A stretch of DNA of 64,000 nt from UBA11591 sp040220895 (GCA_040220895.1 JAVJVY010000008.1:186001-250000), one strand, 5' to 3'. Shown: positions 45,105 through 54,041, counted from the first letter of the stretch. A program made the numbers and translations. Notes: a model not told the origin generated them from the sequence alone.

Positions 45105-48100
45105 TTAATAACTCGACTGGAAATAAAATTTTTCGGATTTTTTTCTGTTTTCAGTTAATACCCGCACAAAATAGATGCCGTTTAGCTCTTCAGGAACATT
45201 TAAAATATATTTCCTGACTTTGACACGGTTCAATTGAACGAATGGTATGACTTGTTTTCCGAGTACATCAATCAATTCGATTGAAGCATTTTCTTCTTGA
45301 TCCAGATTAAATTCAATTATCGTCTCTTCATTCTGCCTGTAAATCAAAATTGACTCATCGCTACCTGCAATAGGATTATCGATTCCCACATTATCTACCA
45401 CCAGTAGATCCCTTGTTGACACATCTGAGCAGACCCCTCCATCGGTAATGGAAAGAGAAACTGTATAAAGGCCGGCAGATGTAAATGAATGAACCGGGCT
45501 CTCAAGTGTAGATGTATTTCCGTCGCCGAAATCCCAATTATATGTCTGGGCATTTACAGAAGTATTGGAGAACTGAACACTGGTCGATTGATTCATAAAT
45601 ATCGTATCGCTTGGAGCTGTGAATGAAGCGATCAAAGGTTCCGGTGATTCGATTTCGAACGTCACCGCCATATCTCCACAAGCGCCGTTATTGCTGACCC
45701 AAACAATGTATTTTCCTGCTTCAAGGTCATTGGCCGAGCTACTACCAGTGATGGTTTCAGTCTTCACAGTGCTGCCATTTTTGGTCCAGGTATAGGTGTG
45801 CATGCCTGAACCAAGGCCTGTAATTTCTGCTGTTCCATCATTCTCACCAAAACAAGACACATTCGTTATTCCAGCTAAGTCAAGAGGAATGGAATGATCG
45901 AGGAAAATGCGTGGAGTGGTGAGTGTATCGATCATGTTCCACACGTAACTAGAGTTATTGGCCTCAAGCTTGATGCTTGTATTGGCGACATTATCATTTA
46001 AGATAAGGCAATGATTATTTTCTACCCACTTATCTATTCCATTGAATTCAATGGTGTACATCCTGCTTTGGTTTGACGGGTATTGTGTCCAAACCCTAAG
46101 AGGGATGCTGAAAGAACTGTCTTCAGGATTCAGACCATTATAATAAACATCGGAATTATCGGAGGTTGACCAGGAAGAAATATTTGGAACAGTTCCTATG
46201 GCACTGCCGATTTTTCTCGCTTCTCCCCAAATATTATCAAAGCTTGTTGTGTTGGTATCACTTCCAAACCTTAGGACACTGTAATCCATGTAATTTGAAT
46301 TTCCATTGTAAGATAATTCCATTTTTAATGGCAGTTGAAATTCTGGTTTGGCTGCTGACTTAGCATTATAATCATCCTTGGCAATAACTTTGTCTGCTTC
46401 GTCAAAGATCAGACGCGAAAGGCTTCCATTGGTTGCCTGAACCCAAACAGCTTCACCACTATAAAGGGTATCAATATTATCTGCATTTATAGCCCAATAG
46501 TTTCCACCGGAGGCTCTACGTACAAATCCTTCACCTGACCCTTGAATGTTTTGTCTGAAAACATCTGTCCAAAGAACCGGAGATGGGTATGGATTAGACC
46601 TAAGATGCCAACCGTCTTCGGCCGTGCCAACTGACCCGACGTTATTGGATAGCCCGCCTGTTCCAATATTATTTCCTTGATTGATCGGACCTACTACTTC
46701 CACCGTACCAGGTGAAGTCAGCAAGTAAACCATGAATCCGAGTGTCGGTGTAAGTGGATTTGTGGCGTTGGTGGCACCGACATAACCGTCACCATAATCA
46801 CCGTTTATTCTAGCCGTTATGCTTTCGTCGTAGGTAAAAATGGAGACTCCGGCACCTACGCTTTGTGCCCCGGGGAAGCCTCCCGTCCAGATGTCATCTG
46901 CCCATTGAGCTATGGTACCGTTTGTAGTAGGTGAACCAAGCATATGGTAACCTACACCTTCGGCCATTCTTCGCTGCACCCGAACGTTACCTGTTACTGA
47001 ATTACCGGCAGTCAATTCGGTAACAAAGGCTGTTTCGGTTGCCGTAGAAAGCATAAGTAACCCACCGTTGGAATTGAAGGTGCTGCTTCCCGTAACCGTG
47101 AGCGATCGCTCAAGCGAAACCGTTCCGGACGAAATGGTCACGTCATTACTGGCGTAAATATCTTCCATTGTGGTAGTTCCGGTCACCAATTGAGTTCCGG
47201 AGCTACCAATAAAATAGACCGTATCACCGGGATTGTGCTGGAAAGTTCCGGTATTTGCGAAATCTCCGTGGAAAATGTAGTCGCCACCTGCATTGCCATG
47301 GGTACCAGTGTTTGAATAATCTCCCAAAACAGTAAAATCATTACCCGCACTATTTTGCAATGACCCTCCCGCAATGCCAGTATAGTTTCCCTGAATGGTC
47401 AACTTTCCGGCAGATGAAGAAGGCAAGGTCAAAAGTCCACCGGCATTGATTGTTAGATCTCCGGCAAAATTTGAGGCATTCAACGGTCCTATCAATTGGA
47501 CAGAAGATCCTGTAACCTGAATGTTGTCGTAATCAACGGTACTTGTAGAAGCTATAGAATCACCAGTTGTCGATGTGAATATCACTGTGGAATTGTTGGT
47601 AGTTCCTCCAATCAGCGTTCCGTTTACCGCTGTTCTTATCTCATCAACCCTTAAGATTGAACCGATGAAATCTAAATTCATCTTATTATTTGATGCAAGT
47701 GGTGGTGCTGACGTTTTATTGAACCTTAAAATGTCTATCGTTAATTCATCCTGAACATTGGTGGTAATGGAGTTTCCTCCGGTACCACTCATACGCTGCT
47801 CATAGATGCCGGTAATGGTTCCCAAATTATTCCAATTGATCACGTGTGCATCGTTAGTCGAAGCATAAACAGCGAAACCATTCGTGCTGGTAAAAGTTCC
47901 AATATTGGTGAACGTCAGGTCACCATTCGTGCGGTGATCAAAAACAACACCATCGGCCGAAAAAGTTCCCGTACTTGCGATGTCAAATGTGCCCGAAGTG
48001 TTATTCCTGAATTGACTCCTCAAATCACTGGAAATGGTAAGACTCCCTCCAATATCGATATCGTAACTTCCGTTGTTGGAAGTTCTTAATTCCAGGTAAT

Positions 48101-49100
48101 TACCGATGTCAAAATCACCGCCGTTGGCCACGCCAAGTGTGATGTTGTGATTCGTGCCACCCGAAGACAGAAAGCGAACAAAGGAACTGGTGACAACTGA
48201 TCCGGCTGCACCAATGTTGTAATCCATAATTATGTCATCTCCTGAAAGCGGTATGGTCAGAGAGTTGTAGGTCACATCTCCATTAAAATCTATGTCAAAA
48301 TCGTTATTATCTCCCAAGGCGGTTGCCTCAAATCGCAAATTATTGGTGATATCAAAATTTCCACCCGCGTCCTGAAGTAGGGTAATATCATTGGTTTGAT
48401 CGTTGGATTTTAACTGAAAAAGGCCGGTTCCATCAAAGTCTGCAGAACTTCGCAGGTGTAAATCAACGGTCGCATTGTCATCGTTCATATATACATCGAA
48501 GGTGGTGACATCAAAATCGCCGTCAACGTCCAAGGTAAAGATGCAATCGTTTTTTACAAGATCCACATCGAATGGCCCTGATTTGAATTTTCCTACGGTA
48601 GTAATATTTAATTCAGTTGAAGCGGAAAGGGAATTGTGAATAAAAGAATTGTCCATTAACAGTTGGCCACCAGAGGGCACACTTATATTGAACTCTATGT
48701 TGTCAAACAGGTTACTCCCAGGTACGCTCAAATTATTGCCAGAAGCGCCCGTTGCAATGTTAATCGTGCCGTTAACCGTTAGATTTCCAACGGCATTTGT
48801 TGCTGTAGGCACCATTGTTAAAGTGCTGCACGTTAATGTTCTCGTTGTATTAACTACAAAATTATTACTCGCGGATGCGTCGTAATTGAATGTTACGTTG
48901 GCAACAGAAAAATTTCCATTGACAGTAATGGCATCCCCGGCAACTATTACGACATCACCTGATGTTGGAATGGTGCCAAGAGCCCATGTGCTTGTGCTAT
49001 TCCAATTTCCTCCTCCGGTGCCGTTTGAAAACGTTTGACCTAGAAGTAAGGAGGTAGTTAATAGAACTGTGGCAGCGAATAATAGTAGAAATCTTTTCAT
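45105..49100 (-). CDS. Giant secreted adhesin-like protein with SprB-type repeat, PKD domain and T9SS sorting domain
   Basis: 1331 residues. Signal peptide KRFLLLFAATVLLTTSLLLGQ; residues about 22-680 are low-complexity, Asn/Asp/Thr-rich short strands (repeats around VNGTINIATG, FDIDFNGDVTYNSLTI) suggesting a parallel beta-helix; about 690-1060 contains RMAEGVGYHMLGSP and GWHLRSNPYPSP, a module seen in many T9SS cargos; about 1072-1150 is a SprB-like repeat (VSCFGENDGTAEITGL ... LEAGKYIVWVSNNGACG); about 1158-1235 a PKD domain (YNWDFGDGNTSTLESPVHSF); then a sorting domain with IELIDVLGKQVIPF and LNGIYFVRVL. It sits between the exosortase pair and the PID-tailed protein and has its own good promoter. 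Confidence 0.88.
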   Translation of the reverse strand: MKRFLLLFAATVLLTTSLLLGQTFSNGTGGGNWNSTSTWALGTIPTSGDVVIVAGDAITVNGNFSVANVTFNYDASASNNFVVNTTRTLTCSTLTMVPTATNAVGNLTVNGTINIATGASGNNLSVPGSNLFDNIEFNISVPSGGQLLMDNSFIHNSLSASTELNITTVGKFKSGPFDVDLVKNDCIFTLDVDGDFDVTTFDVYMNDDNATVDLHLRSSADFDGTGLFQLKSNDQTNDITLLQDAGGNFDITNNLRFEATALGDNNDFDIDFNGDVTYNSLTIPLSGDDIIMDYNIGAAGSVVTSSFVRFLSSGGTNHNITLGVANGGDFDIGNYLELRTSNNGSYDIDIGGSLTISSDLRSQFRNNTSGTFDIASTGTFSADGVVFDHRTNGDLTFTNIGTFTSTNGFAVYASTNDAHVINWNNLGTITGIYEQRMSGTGGNSITTNVQDELTIDILRFNKTSAPPLASNNKMNLDFIGSILRVDEIRTAVNGTLIGGTTNNSTVIFTSTTGDSIASTSTVDYDNIQVTGSSVQLIGPLNASNFAGDLTINAGGLLTLPSSSAGKLTIQGNYTGIAGGSLQNSAGNDFTVLGDYSNTGTHGNAGGDYIFHGDFANTGTFQHNPGDTVYFIGSSGTQLVTGTTTMEDIYASNDVTISSGTVSLERSLTVTGSSTFNSNGGLLMLSTATETAFVTELTAGNSVTGNVRVQRRMAEGVGYHMLGSPTTNGTIAQWADDIWTGGFPGAQSVGAGVSIFTYDESITARINGDYGDGYVGATNATNPLTPTLGFMVYLLTSPGTVEVVGPINQGNNIGTGGLSNNVGSVGTAEDGWHLRSNPYPSPVLWTDVFRQNIQGSGEGFVRRASGGNYWAINADNIDTLYSGEAVWVQATNGSLSRLIFDEADKVIAKDDYNAKSAAKPEFQLPLKMELSYNGNSNYMDYSVLRFGSDTNTTSFDNIWGEARKIGSAIGTVPNISSWSTSDNSDVYYNGLNPEDSSFSIPLRVWTQYPSNQSRMYTIEFNGIDKWVENNHCLILNDNVANTSIKLEANNSSYVWNMIDTLTTPRIFLDHSIPLDLAGITNVSCFGENDGTAEITGLGSGMHTYTWTKNGSTVKTETITGSSSANDLEAGKYIVWVSNNGACGDMAVTFEIESPEPLIASFTAPSDTIFMNQSTSVQFSNTSVNAQTYNWDFGDGNTSTLESPVHSFTSAGLYTVSLSITDGGVCSDVSTRDLLVVDNVGIDNPIAGSDESILIYRQNEETIIEFNLDQEENASIELIDVLGKQVIPFVQLNRVKVRKYILNVPEELNGIYFVRVLTENRKKSEKFYFQSSY

Positions 49101-49117
49101 AGTATAAAATTATGTCA

Positions 49118-49148
49118 CAAAAATAGCTTATTCCAAGCACTCAGGCAA
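49118..49148 (-). promoter_or_regulatory. Promoter for the giant secreted protein gene
   Basis: On the minus strand TTG (49148-49146), 20 bp, then TATTTTTG (49125-49118), a full match to the Bacteroidota promoter pattern. The box ends 17 bp before the ATG. It overlaps the 3' end of the upstream exosortase-partner gene, so the giant gene can be expressed apart from the exosortase. Confidence 0.55.
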
Positions 49149-49150
49149 TC

Positions 49151-49645
49151 TTACGGAAATGAATCCGAATGGTTTCCTTTTTTCGAGTCTTTCACTAATT
49201 TATTAAAAACAACGGTAAAAATTGCTAATACAGTGGGAAAAAGAGGTGAGCGGAGCAATGAAAGAAGATGAAAATTACCAAATCGATTGACCATAAATGG
49301 CCATAAGTAATCAAATGCCAAAATTACAAAGGCAATAGATGATGTAGCCAGATATGCTTTAATAAAGAAATTTAGATGGTCCCCCCGGGGATATAATTGC
49401 CTGATTATGAGCATAGTGATAAGTAAATTAATAAGTACTTGTAACAAATTAATTACCAGTTTTATACCAAATAAAGCGGGGCCGTCCAACTCGGTAAGGA
49501 ATGGTGGAATTGCTATATTACCTTTGTAACTGCCTGAAGCATGAATCGCTCCATTGATCATTAAATATAAATTCTCAGCGGTGTAATTGATCAAAATTGC
49601 ACACAGAATTGCTAATGAAATTAAAGGCCAATTATACTTAAACAT
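49151..49645 (-). CDS. Exosortase F system-associated membrane protein
   Basis: 164 residues with four to five membrane segments (WPLISLAILCAILINYTAENLYL, LFGIKLVINLLQVLINLLITML, LATSSIAFVILAFDYLWPFM, LFPTVLAIFTVVFNKLV). The start codon follows the exosortase stop without a gap. Flavobacterial XrtF genes are, as I remember, regularly followed by a gene of this size and kind, annotated as exosortase F system-associated; the family call rests mainly on that position and on the membrane pattern. It may be a partner or chaperone of the exosortase. Confidence 0.7.
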   Translation of the reverse strand: MFKYNWPLISLAILCAILINYTAENLYLMINGAIHASGSYKGNIAIPPFLTELDGPALFGIKLVINLLQVLINLLITMLIIRQLYPRGDHLNFFIKAYLATSSIAFVILAFDYLWPFMVNRFGNFHLLSLLRSPLFPTVLAIFTVVFNKLVKDSKKGNHSDSFP

Positions 49646-50185
49646 TCAAATCTTCCTTACGTAGACTACCCAGCTAATCAATATGATTAGATACATGCCC
49701 AATGTAAAGGAGTAGTCGTGGTTAAATGCCAACCAATCGCGGTGTTCCATGGTTATAGCGACCAACAGAATAACCCTGATCAGGTTCAGAATATGAATTG
49801 TAATTACTCCTGAAAGGGACCAAATCAACTTGCGCTGCCATTTACCGGGTAAGGCAATAATGAATCCGGCATAAAGGTACATAAGTGATAGGCCATCGCA
49901 TGGAGCTCCTAGAATAACACCGGTCGAACCGACAATTCCAAATAATCGACCTTCGGAAAACACCTGATATCCCAGGAGCTCAATGAAGGAAAGGCTGTAA
50001 TTCTGCAGTGAATCCATCAGAACCACATTGGCGTGGGTATAGAAGCCTTGAACATCTGTCACCAGAATAACCCAGACAATGATCAGCAGGATTACCCGGT
50101 AAAGGAATTGGTATTGCAATGCAAGCTGCTTCATCAAGACGTCAAATCTAGGATAAAGCGAAAATACTTTATTTACATTTGCCAT
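49646..50185 (-). CDS. xrtF: Exosortase, XrtF-like membrane cysteine transpeptidase
   Basis: 179 residues with about five membrane segments. The catalytic set of the exosortase/archaeosortase family is visible: Cys 96 in GAPCDGLSLMYLYAG, Arg 137 in HILNLIRVILLVA and His 156 in FNHDYSF. These enzymes cut proteins at a short motif before a C-terminal membrane helix and probably attach them to a carrier. The start is only 11 bp from the ATG of wzc on the opposite strand, and the exosortase begins a minus-strand block with its partner, a giant secreted protein and the PID-tailed protein. Exosortase genes are commonly found near exopolysaccharide loci, as here. Subfamily XrtF is inferred from size and partner. 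Confidence 0.85.
   Translation of the reverse strand: MANVNKVFSLYPRFDVLMKQLALQYQFLYRVILLIIVWVILVTDVQGFYTHANVVLMDSLQNYSLSFIELLGYQVFSEGRLFGIVGSTGVILGAPCDGLSLMYLYAGFIIALPGKWQRKLIWSLSGVITIHILNLIRVILLVAITMEHRDWLAFNHDYSFTLGMYLIILISWVVYVRKI
50174..50181 (+). promoter_or_regulatory. Candidate -7 box for wzc, overlapping the next bases to the xrtF start
   Basis: TACATTTG followed by C matches TAnnTTTGC and ends 15 bp before the wzc ATG. It lies within the first codons of xrtF on the other strand. No TTG at the usual spacing was seen. Confidence 0.4.
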
Positions 50186-50196
50186 TCGAAATTCTT

Positions 50197-52539
50197 ATGG
50201 AACAAAGGTCAGATATTCAAAAATCCCCAGCCAGTCTGGACTACAAGTCACTTCTATTCCGTGCCTTGTCTCTGTGGTACTTGTTTGTGGTAGGCTTATT
50301 AATTGCAGTGGCGTACTCCTACTATACGACGCGTTATCATGTACCTTCCTATTATGTAGATGCCAGAATCCTTGTGAAAGATGAATACTCGTCATGGGGA
50401 CAGGAATATTTTTTACCAGGTATGGAATTGGTGAGTGCTCGAAACCGATTGGTGAACGAAATCGGCGTCATTCGATCATCGCCGGTGATCAACCGGACGC
50501 TTAGAAACTTACCATCGTTCAAGGTCTTTTATTTTGACCACGGAAACATTAAAACCTCGGAACTTTACAAGAACAGCCCTTTTGTAGTTGATATGGACAG
50601 CATTGCTTACCGACGACTAATGGGAAGTGCTTATTTCCTGAAAATGACCTCACGTAAAGAATTTGAACTATCAAGATCAAAAGAATTCGAGCAAAAGATT
50701 TCAGGTGTATTCGGAGATACCTTGTATCTCAAAAAGGTTCCGGTGGTTATCCGCCCCAGATTCGCTTTCAGGGAAAGTTACCTGGAAAAGCTCTTTTCAT
50801 TCAAGGTCAATAATCCCAATGTGTTATCTAAAAATTATCAGAATGGATTTGGCATTGCCCCAGAAGAAGAAACCTCCAGTATTCTGTTGATCAGCAGAAA
50901 AGGCCCACAGATAAGCAAGGAAATTGATTTCATCAATGAATTGATTGACAGTTACATGGAACAAGGCCTTGAACAGAGCAATCAAATCGCCTCCAAGACC
51001 ATAAAATTTGTCGATGAGCAGATAGAACACATTCTGGACACCTTGATCATCGCTGAAAGTAAACTCCAGACTTTTAAAACCGGATTAAATTTTGAGCGCA
51101 TTCCCCTCGAGCAAGGAGACATGGTTATTGAATTGACCAATGTCGAAAAGCAAAAAATAGATCAGGCCATTTTGGTCAGATTTTACGAAGAAACCATCGC
51201 GAATATTGAATCTGACAGTTCTGCCAGTATATTAGTCCCGGGTTCAATCAGTGAGAATGCCACCATTGCCAGATTGAACGAACTCAACGATTTGAATGCC
51301 GAATATTCACAAGCATCGGTTTATCGGACAAATAACAACGCCTATTACCGAAATCTAAAACTGAGGATCGGGAAAATGAGGTCGGATATTTTAGAGATGC
51401 TGAGGTATGAGTTGAAACTTGAAAAATACCGCTATGCCGAACTCCAGGGCCAGATAAGTCGAATTGAGTCAAAACTTGGAAGCGTTCCCAAAGCTGAACG
51501 AAGTTTTATCAATCTTCAGCGGAATTACAAATTATACAATGACCTCTACACCTATTTGCTTCAAAAGAAGTCAGAGGCCAGCATTGCCAAAGCCTCAAAT
51601 ATATCGAGGGTTCAGGTCTTGGATTATGCCAGCAACATGCGGGTGCGCAAGATAGAACAGAATACCACATCCATGTACATGGTGGCGATTTTAATAGGCC
51701 TCATCATTCCCGGACTAATCGTGTTTTTGATCGATAAATTGAATACACTGGTCATTGACCGAAAGGACATTGAAAAATACACGGAAATACCTGTAATAGG
51801 TGTGGTTGGTCACTCTCAGGAAGAACACAACCTGGTGGTATTCAAAAAATCCAAGTCGCTGATTGCCGAATCCTTCCGGACAATAAGAACTCAGGTAAAT
51901 TTCCTGACCGAACAGAAAGAACACGTGGTTATCTTGCTAACATCTTCAATTAGCGGTGAGGGAAAGACTTTTTGTTCCATGAACCTGGCATCTGCTTTTG
52001 CTTCTCTTGGAAAAAAAACACTATTAATCGGTGCCGACCTTAGAAGACCTAAGATCTATGAAGATTTTAACATTTCAAATGCGAAAGGTCTTTCGGATTA
52101 TTTAGTGAATTCCGCCGAATTGAATGAAGTAATTGAACATACTGAATATCCCGATATTGATGTGATGACCTCCGGTCCTGTTCCTCCAAACCCTTCTGAG
52201 CTTTTAGGAAGGGATAAAATGGGAGAATTGATGGTCAACCTGAGGAAAATGTATGATATCATCATCATTGATACCCCTCCTGTCGGCCTTGTTTCTGACG
52301 CACTCATTCTGCAGCGATACGTAGATGTCAACCTTTATTTGGTTCGCCATAAACGCACCAACAAAGGGCATTTAGAAATTATAAACTCTCATTTTAAAGA
52401 AGGAAAGATCAAGAATATCGGAATCATCATTAACGACGTCAAACCCAGAAAAATTGGATATGGTGGATATTACGGCTATGGCTACGGGTATGGTTACGGA
52501 TATGGCTACGGATATTCAAATCCATATGTCAATGAATAG
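50197..52539 (+). CDS. wzc: Wzc-like polysaccharide co-polymerase with tyrosine (BY) kinase domain
   Basis: 780 residues from the ATG at 50197; the TTG at 50179 lies in the promoter box and is rejected. A membrane segment near residues 20-45 (LWYLFVVGLLIAVAYSYY), a periplasmic coiled-coil part, a second membrane segment at about 490-515 (MYMVAILIGLIIPGLIVFL), and a cytoplasmic ATPase: Walker A SSISGEGKTFCSMNLA (about 582-597), Walker A' LLIGADLRRPKI and Walker B IIIIDTPPVGLVSD. The tail carries 11 tyrosines, alternating mainly with glycine, as the autophosphorylation cluster. It controls chain length and export of surface polysaccharide. No outer-membrane Wza-type gene lies in the window. It opens the plus-strand locus. 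Confidence 0.93.
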   Translation: MEQRSDIQKSPASLDYKSLLFRALSLWYLFVVGLLIAVAYSYYTTRYHVPSYYVDARILVKDEYSSWGQEYFLPGMELVSARNRLVNEIGVIRSSPVINRTLRNLPSFKVFYFDHGNIKTSELYKNSPFVVDMDSIAYRRLMGSAYFLKMTSRKEFELSRSKEFEQKISGVFGDTLYLKKVPVVIRPRFAFRESYLEKLFSFKVNNPNVLSKNYQNGFGIAPEEETSSILLISRKGPQISKEIDFINELIDSYMEQGLEQSNQIASKTIKFVDEQIEHILDTLIIAESKLQTFKTGLNFERIPLEQGDMVIELTNVEKQKIDQAILVRFYEETIANIESDSSASILVPGSISENATIARLNELNDLNAEYSQASVYRTNNNAYYRNLKLRIGKMRSDILEMLRYELKLEKYRYAELQGQISRIESKLGSVPKAERSFINLQRNYKLYNDLYTYLLQKKSEASIAKASNISRVQVLDYASNMRVRKIEQNTTSMYMVAILIGLIIPGLIVFLIDKLNTLVIDRKDIEKYTEIPVIGVVGHSQEEHNLVVFKKSKSLIAESFRTIRTQVNFLTEQKEHVVILLTSSISGEGKTFCSMNLASAFASLGKKTLLIGADLRRPKIYEDFNISNAKGLSDYLVNSAELNEVIEHTEYPDIDVMTSGPVPPNPSELLGRDKMGELMVNLRKMYDIIIIDTPPVGLVSDALILQRYVDVNLYLVRHKRTNKGHLEIINSHFKEGKIKNIGIIINDVKPRKIGYGGYYGYGYGYGYGYGYGYSNPYVNE
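52456..52527 (+). repeat. Gly-Tyr codon repeat encoding the Wzc tyrosine tail
   Basis: Alternating glycine and tyrosine codons encode YGYGYG-type sequence with 11 tyrosines in 24 codons. Third bases vary between units, so the repeat is kept at the protein level rather than being a recent DNA expansion. Confidence 0.8.
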
Positions 52540-52563
52540 ATCGGATCAATTTCATAGCGACTT

Positions 52564-53424
52564 ATGAAGCAGTCCATCACTTCTGAATCCTGGGACATGG
52601 TTATAGAACCCAAAGCCAAGTCTCTTTACATACCTTGGAAAGATCTTTGGGAATTCAGGGACTTGCTGTACATGTTTGTTAAAAGGGATGTCATTACCGT
52701 GTATAAACAAACCATTCTTGGACCAGTCTGGTATGTTTTGCAGCCCATCATGACTACCATTATTTACATGTTCGTTTTTGGTCGCATTGCCGGTATATCA
52801 ACAGATGGTGTTCCTCAGGTTCTATTCTACTTGTCTGGAATAACCATTTGGAATTACTTTTCAGAATGCTTTAATACCACAAGTAAAACATTCAGGGAAA
52901 ATGCCGGGCTGTTTGGAAAGGTGTATTTTCCAAGATTGATCATGCCTTTGGCCAAAACCCTGTCTTCTTTACTTAAATTCCTTATTCAATTTGCTTTGCT
53001 GATTTCAGTTTGGGTCTACATGCTTTGGACCGGTAAGGTGGAATTTAAGGCCAACGAGGGAATGCTATTGATACCGGTTTACCTTTTCATTATGGCTGGT
53101 TTGGGCCTTGGTTTGGGCATTATTTTTACCTCAATGACCACAAAGTACCGCGATTTGACATTTCTAATTCAATTTGGTGTACAATTACTGATGTATGCCA
53201 GTCCGGTTATTTATCCTATTTCTACGGTGCCCGCCAAATACCAGACCTTGCTGATGTTTAATCCGCTTTCACCTGTGTTGGAGGGATTAAGGCATGCCTT
53301 TTTCGGAGTGGGTGATGCAGATCCAACATTCCTGCTATATTCCATTGTTTTCATGCTCGTGACATTGCTTTCAGGTATTGTAGTTTTTAATCGTACCGAG
53401 CGTAAATTCATCGATTCAATTTAG
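52564..53424 (+). CDS. wzm: ABC-2 type polysaccharide export permease (Wzm)
   Basis: 286 residues with six membrane segments and the Wzm/TagG-type N-terminus: LWEFRDLLYMFVKRDVITVYKQTILGPVWYVLQPIM, then FGRIAGI, YLSGITIWNYFSECF and FGKVYFPRLIMPLAKT, and the late QFGVQLLMYASPVIYPISTVP. It forms the membrane channel that moves a complete, lipid-linked polysaccharide across the inner membrane together with the Wzt ATPase encoded one gene later. Confidence 0.93.
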   Translation: MKQSITSESWDMVIEPKAKSLYIPWKDLWEFRDLLYMFVKRDVITVYKQTILGPVWYVLQPIMTTIIYMFVFGRIAGISTDGVPQVLFYLSGITIWNYFSECFNTTSKTFRENAGLFGKVYFPRLIMPLAKTLSSLLKFLIQFALLISVWVYMLWTGKVEFKANEGMLLIPVYLFIMAGLGLGLGIIFTSMTTKYRDLTFLIQFGVQLLMYASPVIYPISTVPAKYQTLLMFNPLSPVLEGLRHAFFGVGDADPTFLLYSIVFMLVTLLSGIVVFNRTERKFIDSI

Positions 53425-53429
53425 ATTCT

Positions 53430-54041
53430 ATGATAATATTAGGTGCAGGAGGGCATGCCAAAGATCTTGTCAGCCTATTGGCAAAAGAATCGAAAGGGTC
53501 AATCACTTTTTTTGATGATACAGGAAATTTTACACCGGAGGATCTATTTTTAGGTGCGTACAAAATGATTACGGATTTAAAGAGCTTGGCGCTGGCCTTT
53601 CAAAAAGATCCATCTGCTTTGATCGCAACAGGCGGTATAGAGCAACGCCGTGCTCTTTACCAAAAATGCACCAATGCAGGTGGCGAAGTGGTTAATTATA
53701 TAGGACCACAGTCCCTGGTCAGTGAATTTGCCGTCATTCATCATTCGGTCATGATCATGCCACAAGCTTTTATCAGCAGCGAGACGAACATTGGTAAGGG
53801 TACATTGGTGAATCGGGCGGCAGGAATTCACCACGATTCCAGCATCGGAAATTTTTGCGAAATCGGTCCGGGTGCTCAAATACTCGGTCGGTGTACCATT
53901 GGCAATGACGTGAGTATTGGCGCTGGAGCCATTGTTTTGCCAGACTTGGTTATTGGTGATCATTGCGTGGTCGGAGCGGGGTCGGTAGTGACCAATGACC
54001 TGCCAAATAATTCAACCGTAAAAGGAATTCCTGCAAAATGA
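53430..54041 (+). CDS. NeuD/PglD-type sugar O- or N-acetyltransferase
   Basis: 203 residues. The N-terminus IILGAGGHAKDLVSLL is the nucleotide-binding fold of the NeuD/PglD group, and the second half is a left-handed beta-helix with hexapeptide repeats (ETNIGKGTLVNRAAGIHHDSSIG, CTIGNDVSIGAGAIVLPD, LVIGDHCVVGAGSVVT) including the catalytic HHD-type histidine. It moves acetyl from acetyl-CoA to an amino or hydroxyl group of a sugar nucleotide. The DegT-type aminotransferase further down the operon makes a 4-amino sugar the likely target, but this is inference. Set between wzm (5 bp gap) and wzt (4-bp overlap). Confidence 0.88.
   Translation: MIILGAGGHAKDLVSLLAKESKGSITFFDDTGNFTPEDLFLGAYKMITDLKSLALAFQKDPSALIATGGIEQRRALYQKCTNAGGEVVNYIGPQSLVSEFAVIHHSVMIMPQAFISSETNIGKGTLVNRAAGIHHDSSIGNFCEIGPGAQILGRCTIGNDVSIGAGAIVLPDLVIGDHCVVGAGSVVTNDLPNNSTVKGIPAK

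Noticed and set aside
50179..50196. TTG start for wzc
   Set aside because: The codon overlaps the predicted -7 box and the xrtF start; the ATG at 50197 begins the usual cytoplasmic N-terminus.
52456..52527. Phase-variable DNA microsatellite in wzc
   Set aside because: The repeat units differ at third codon positions, so slippage is not favoured; the pattern is at protein level.
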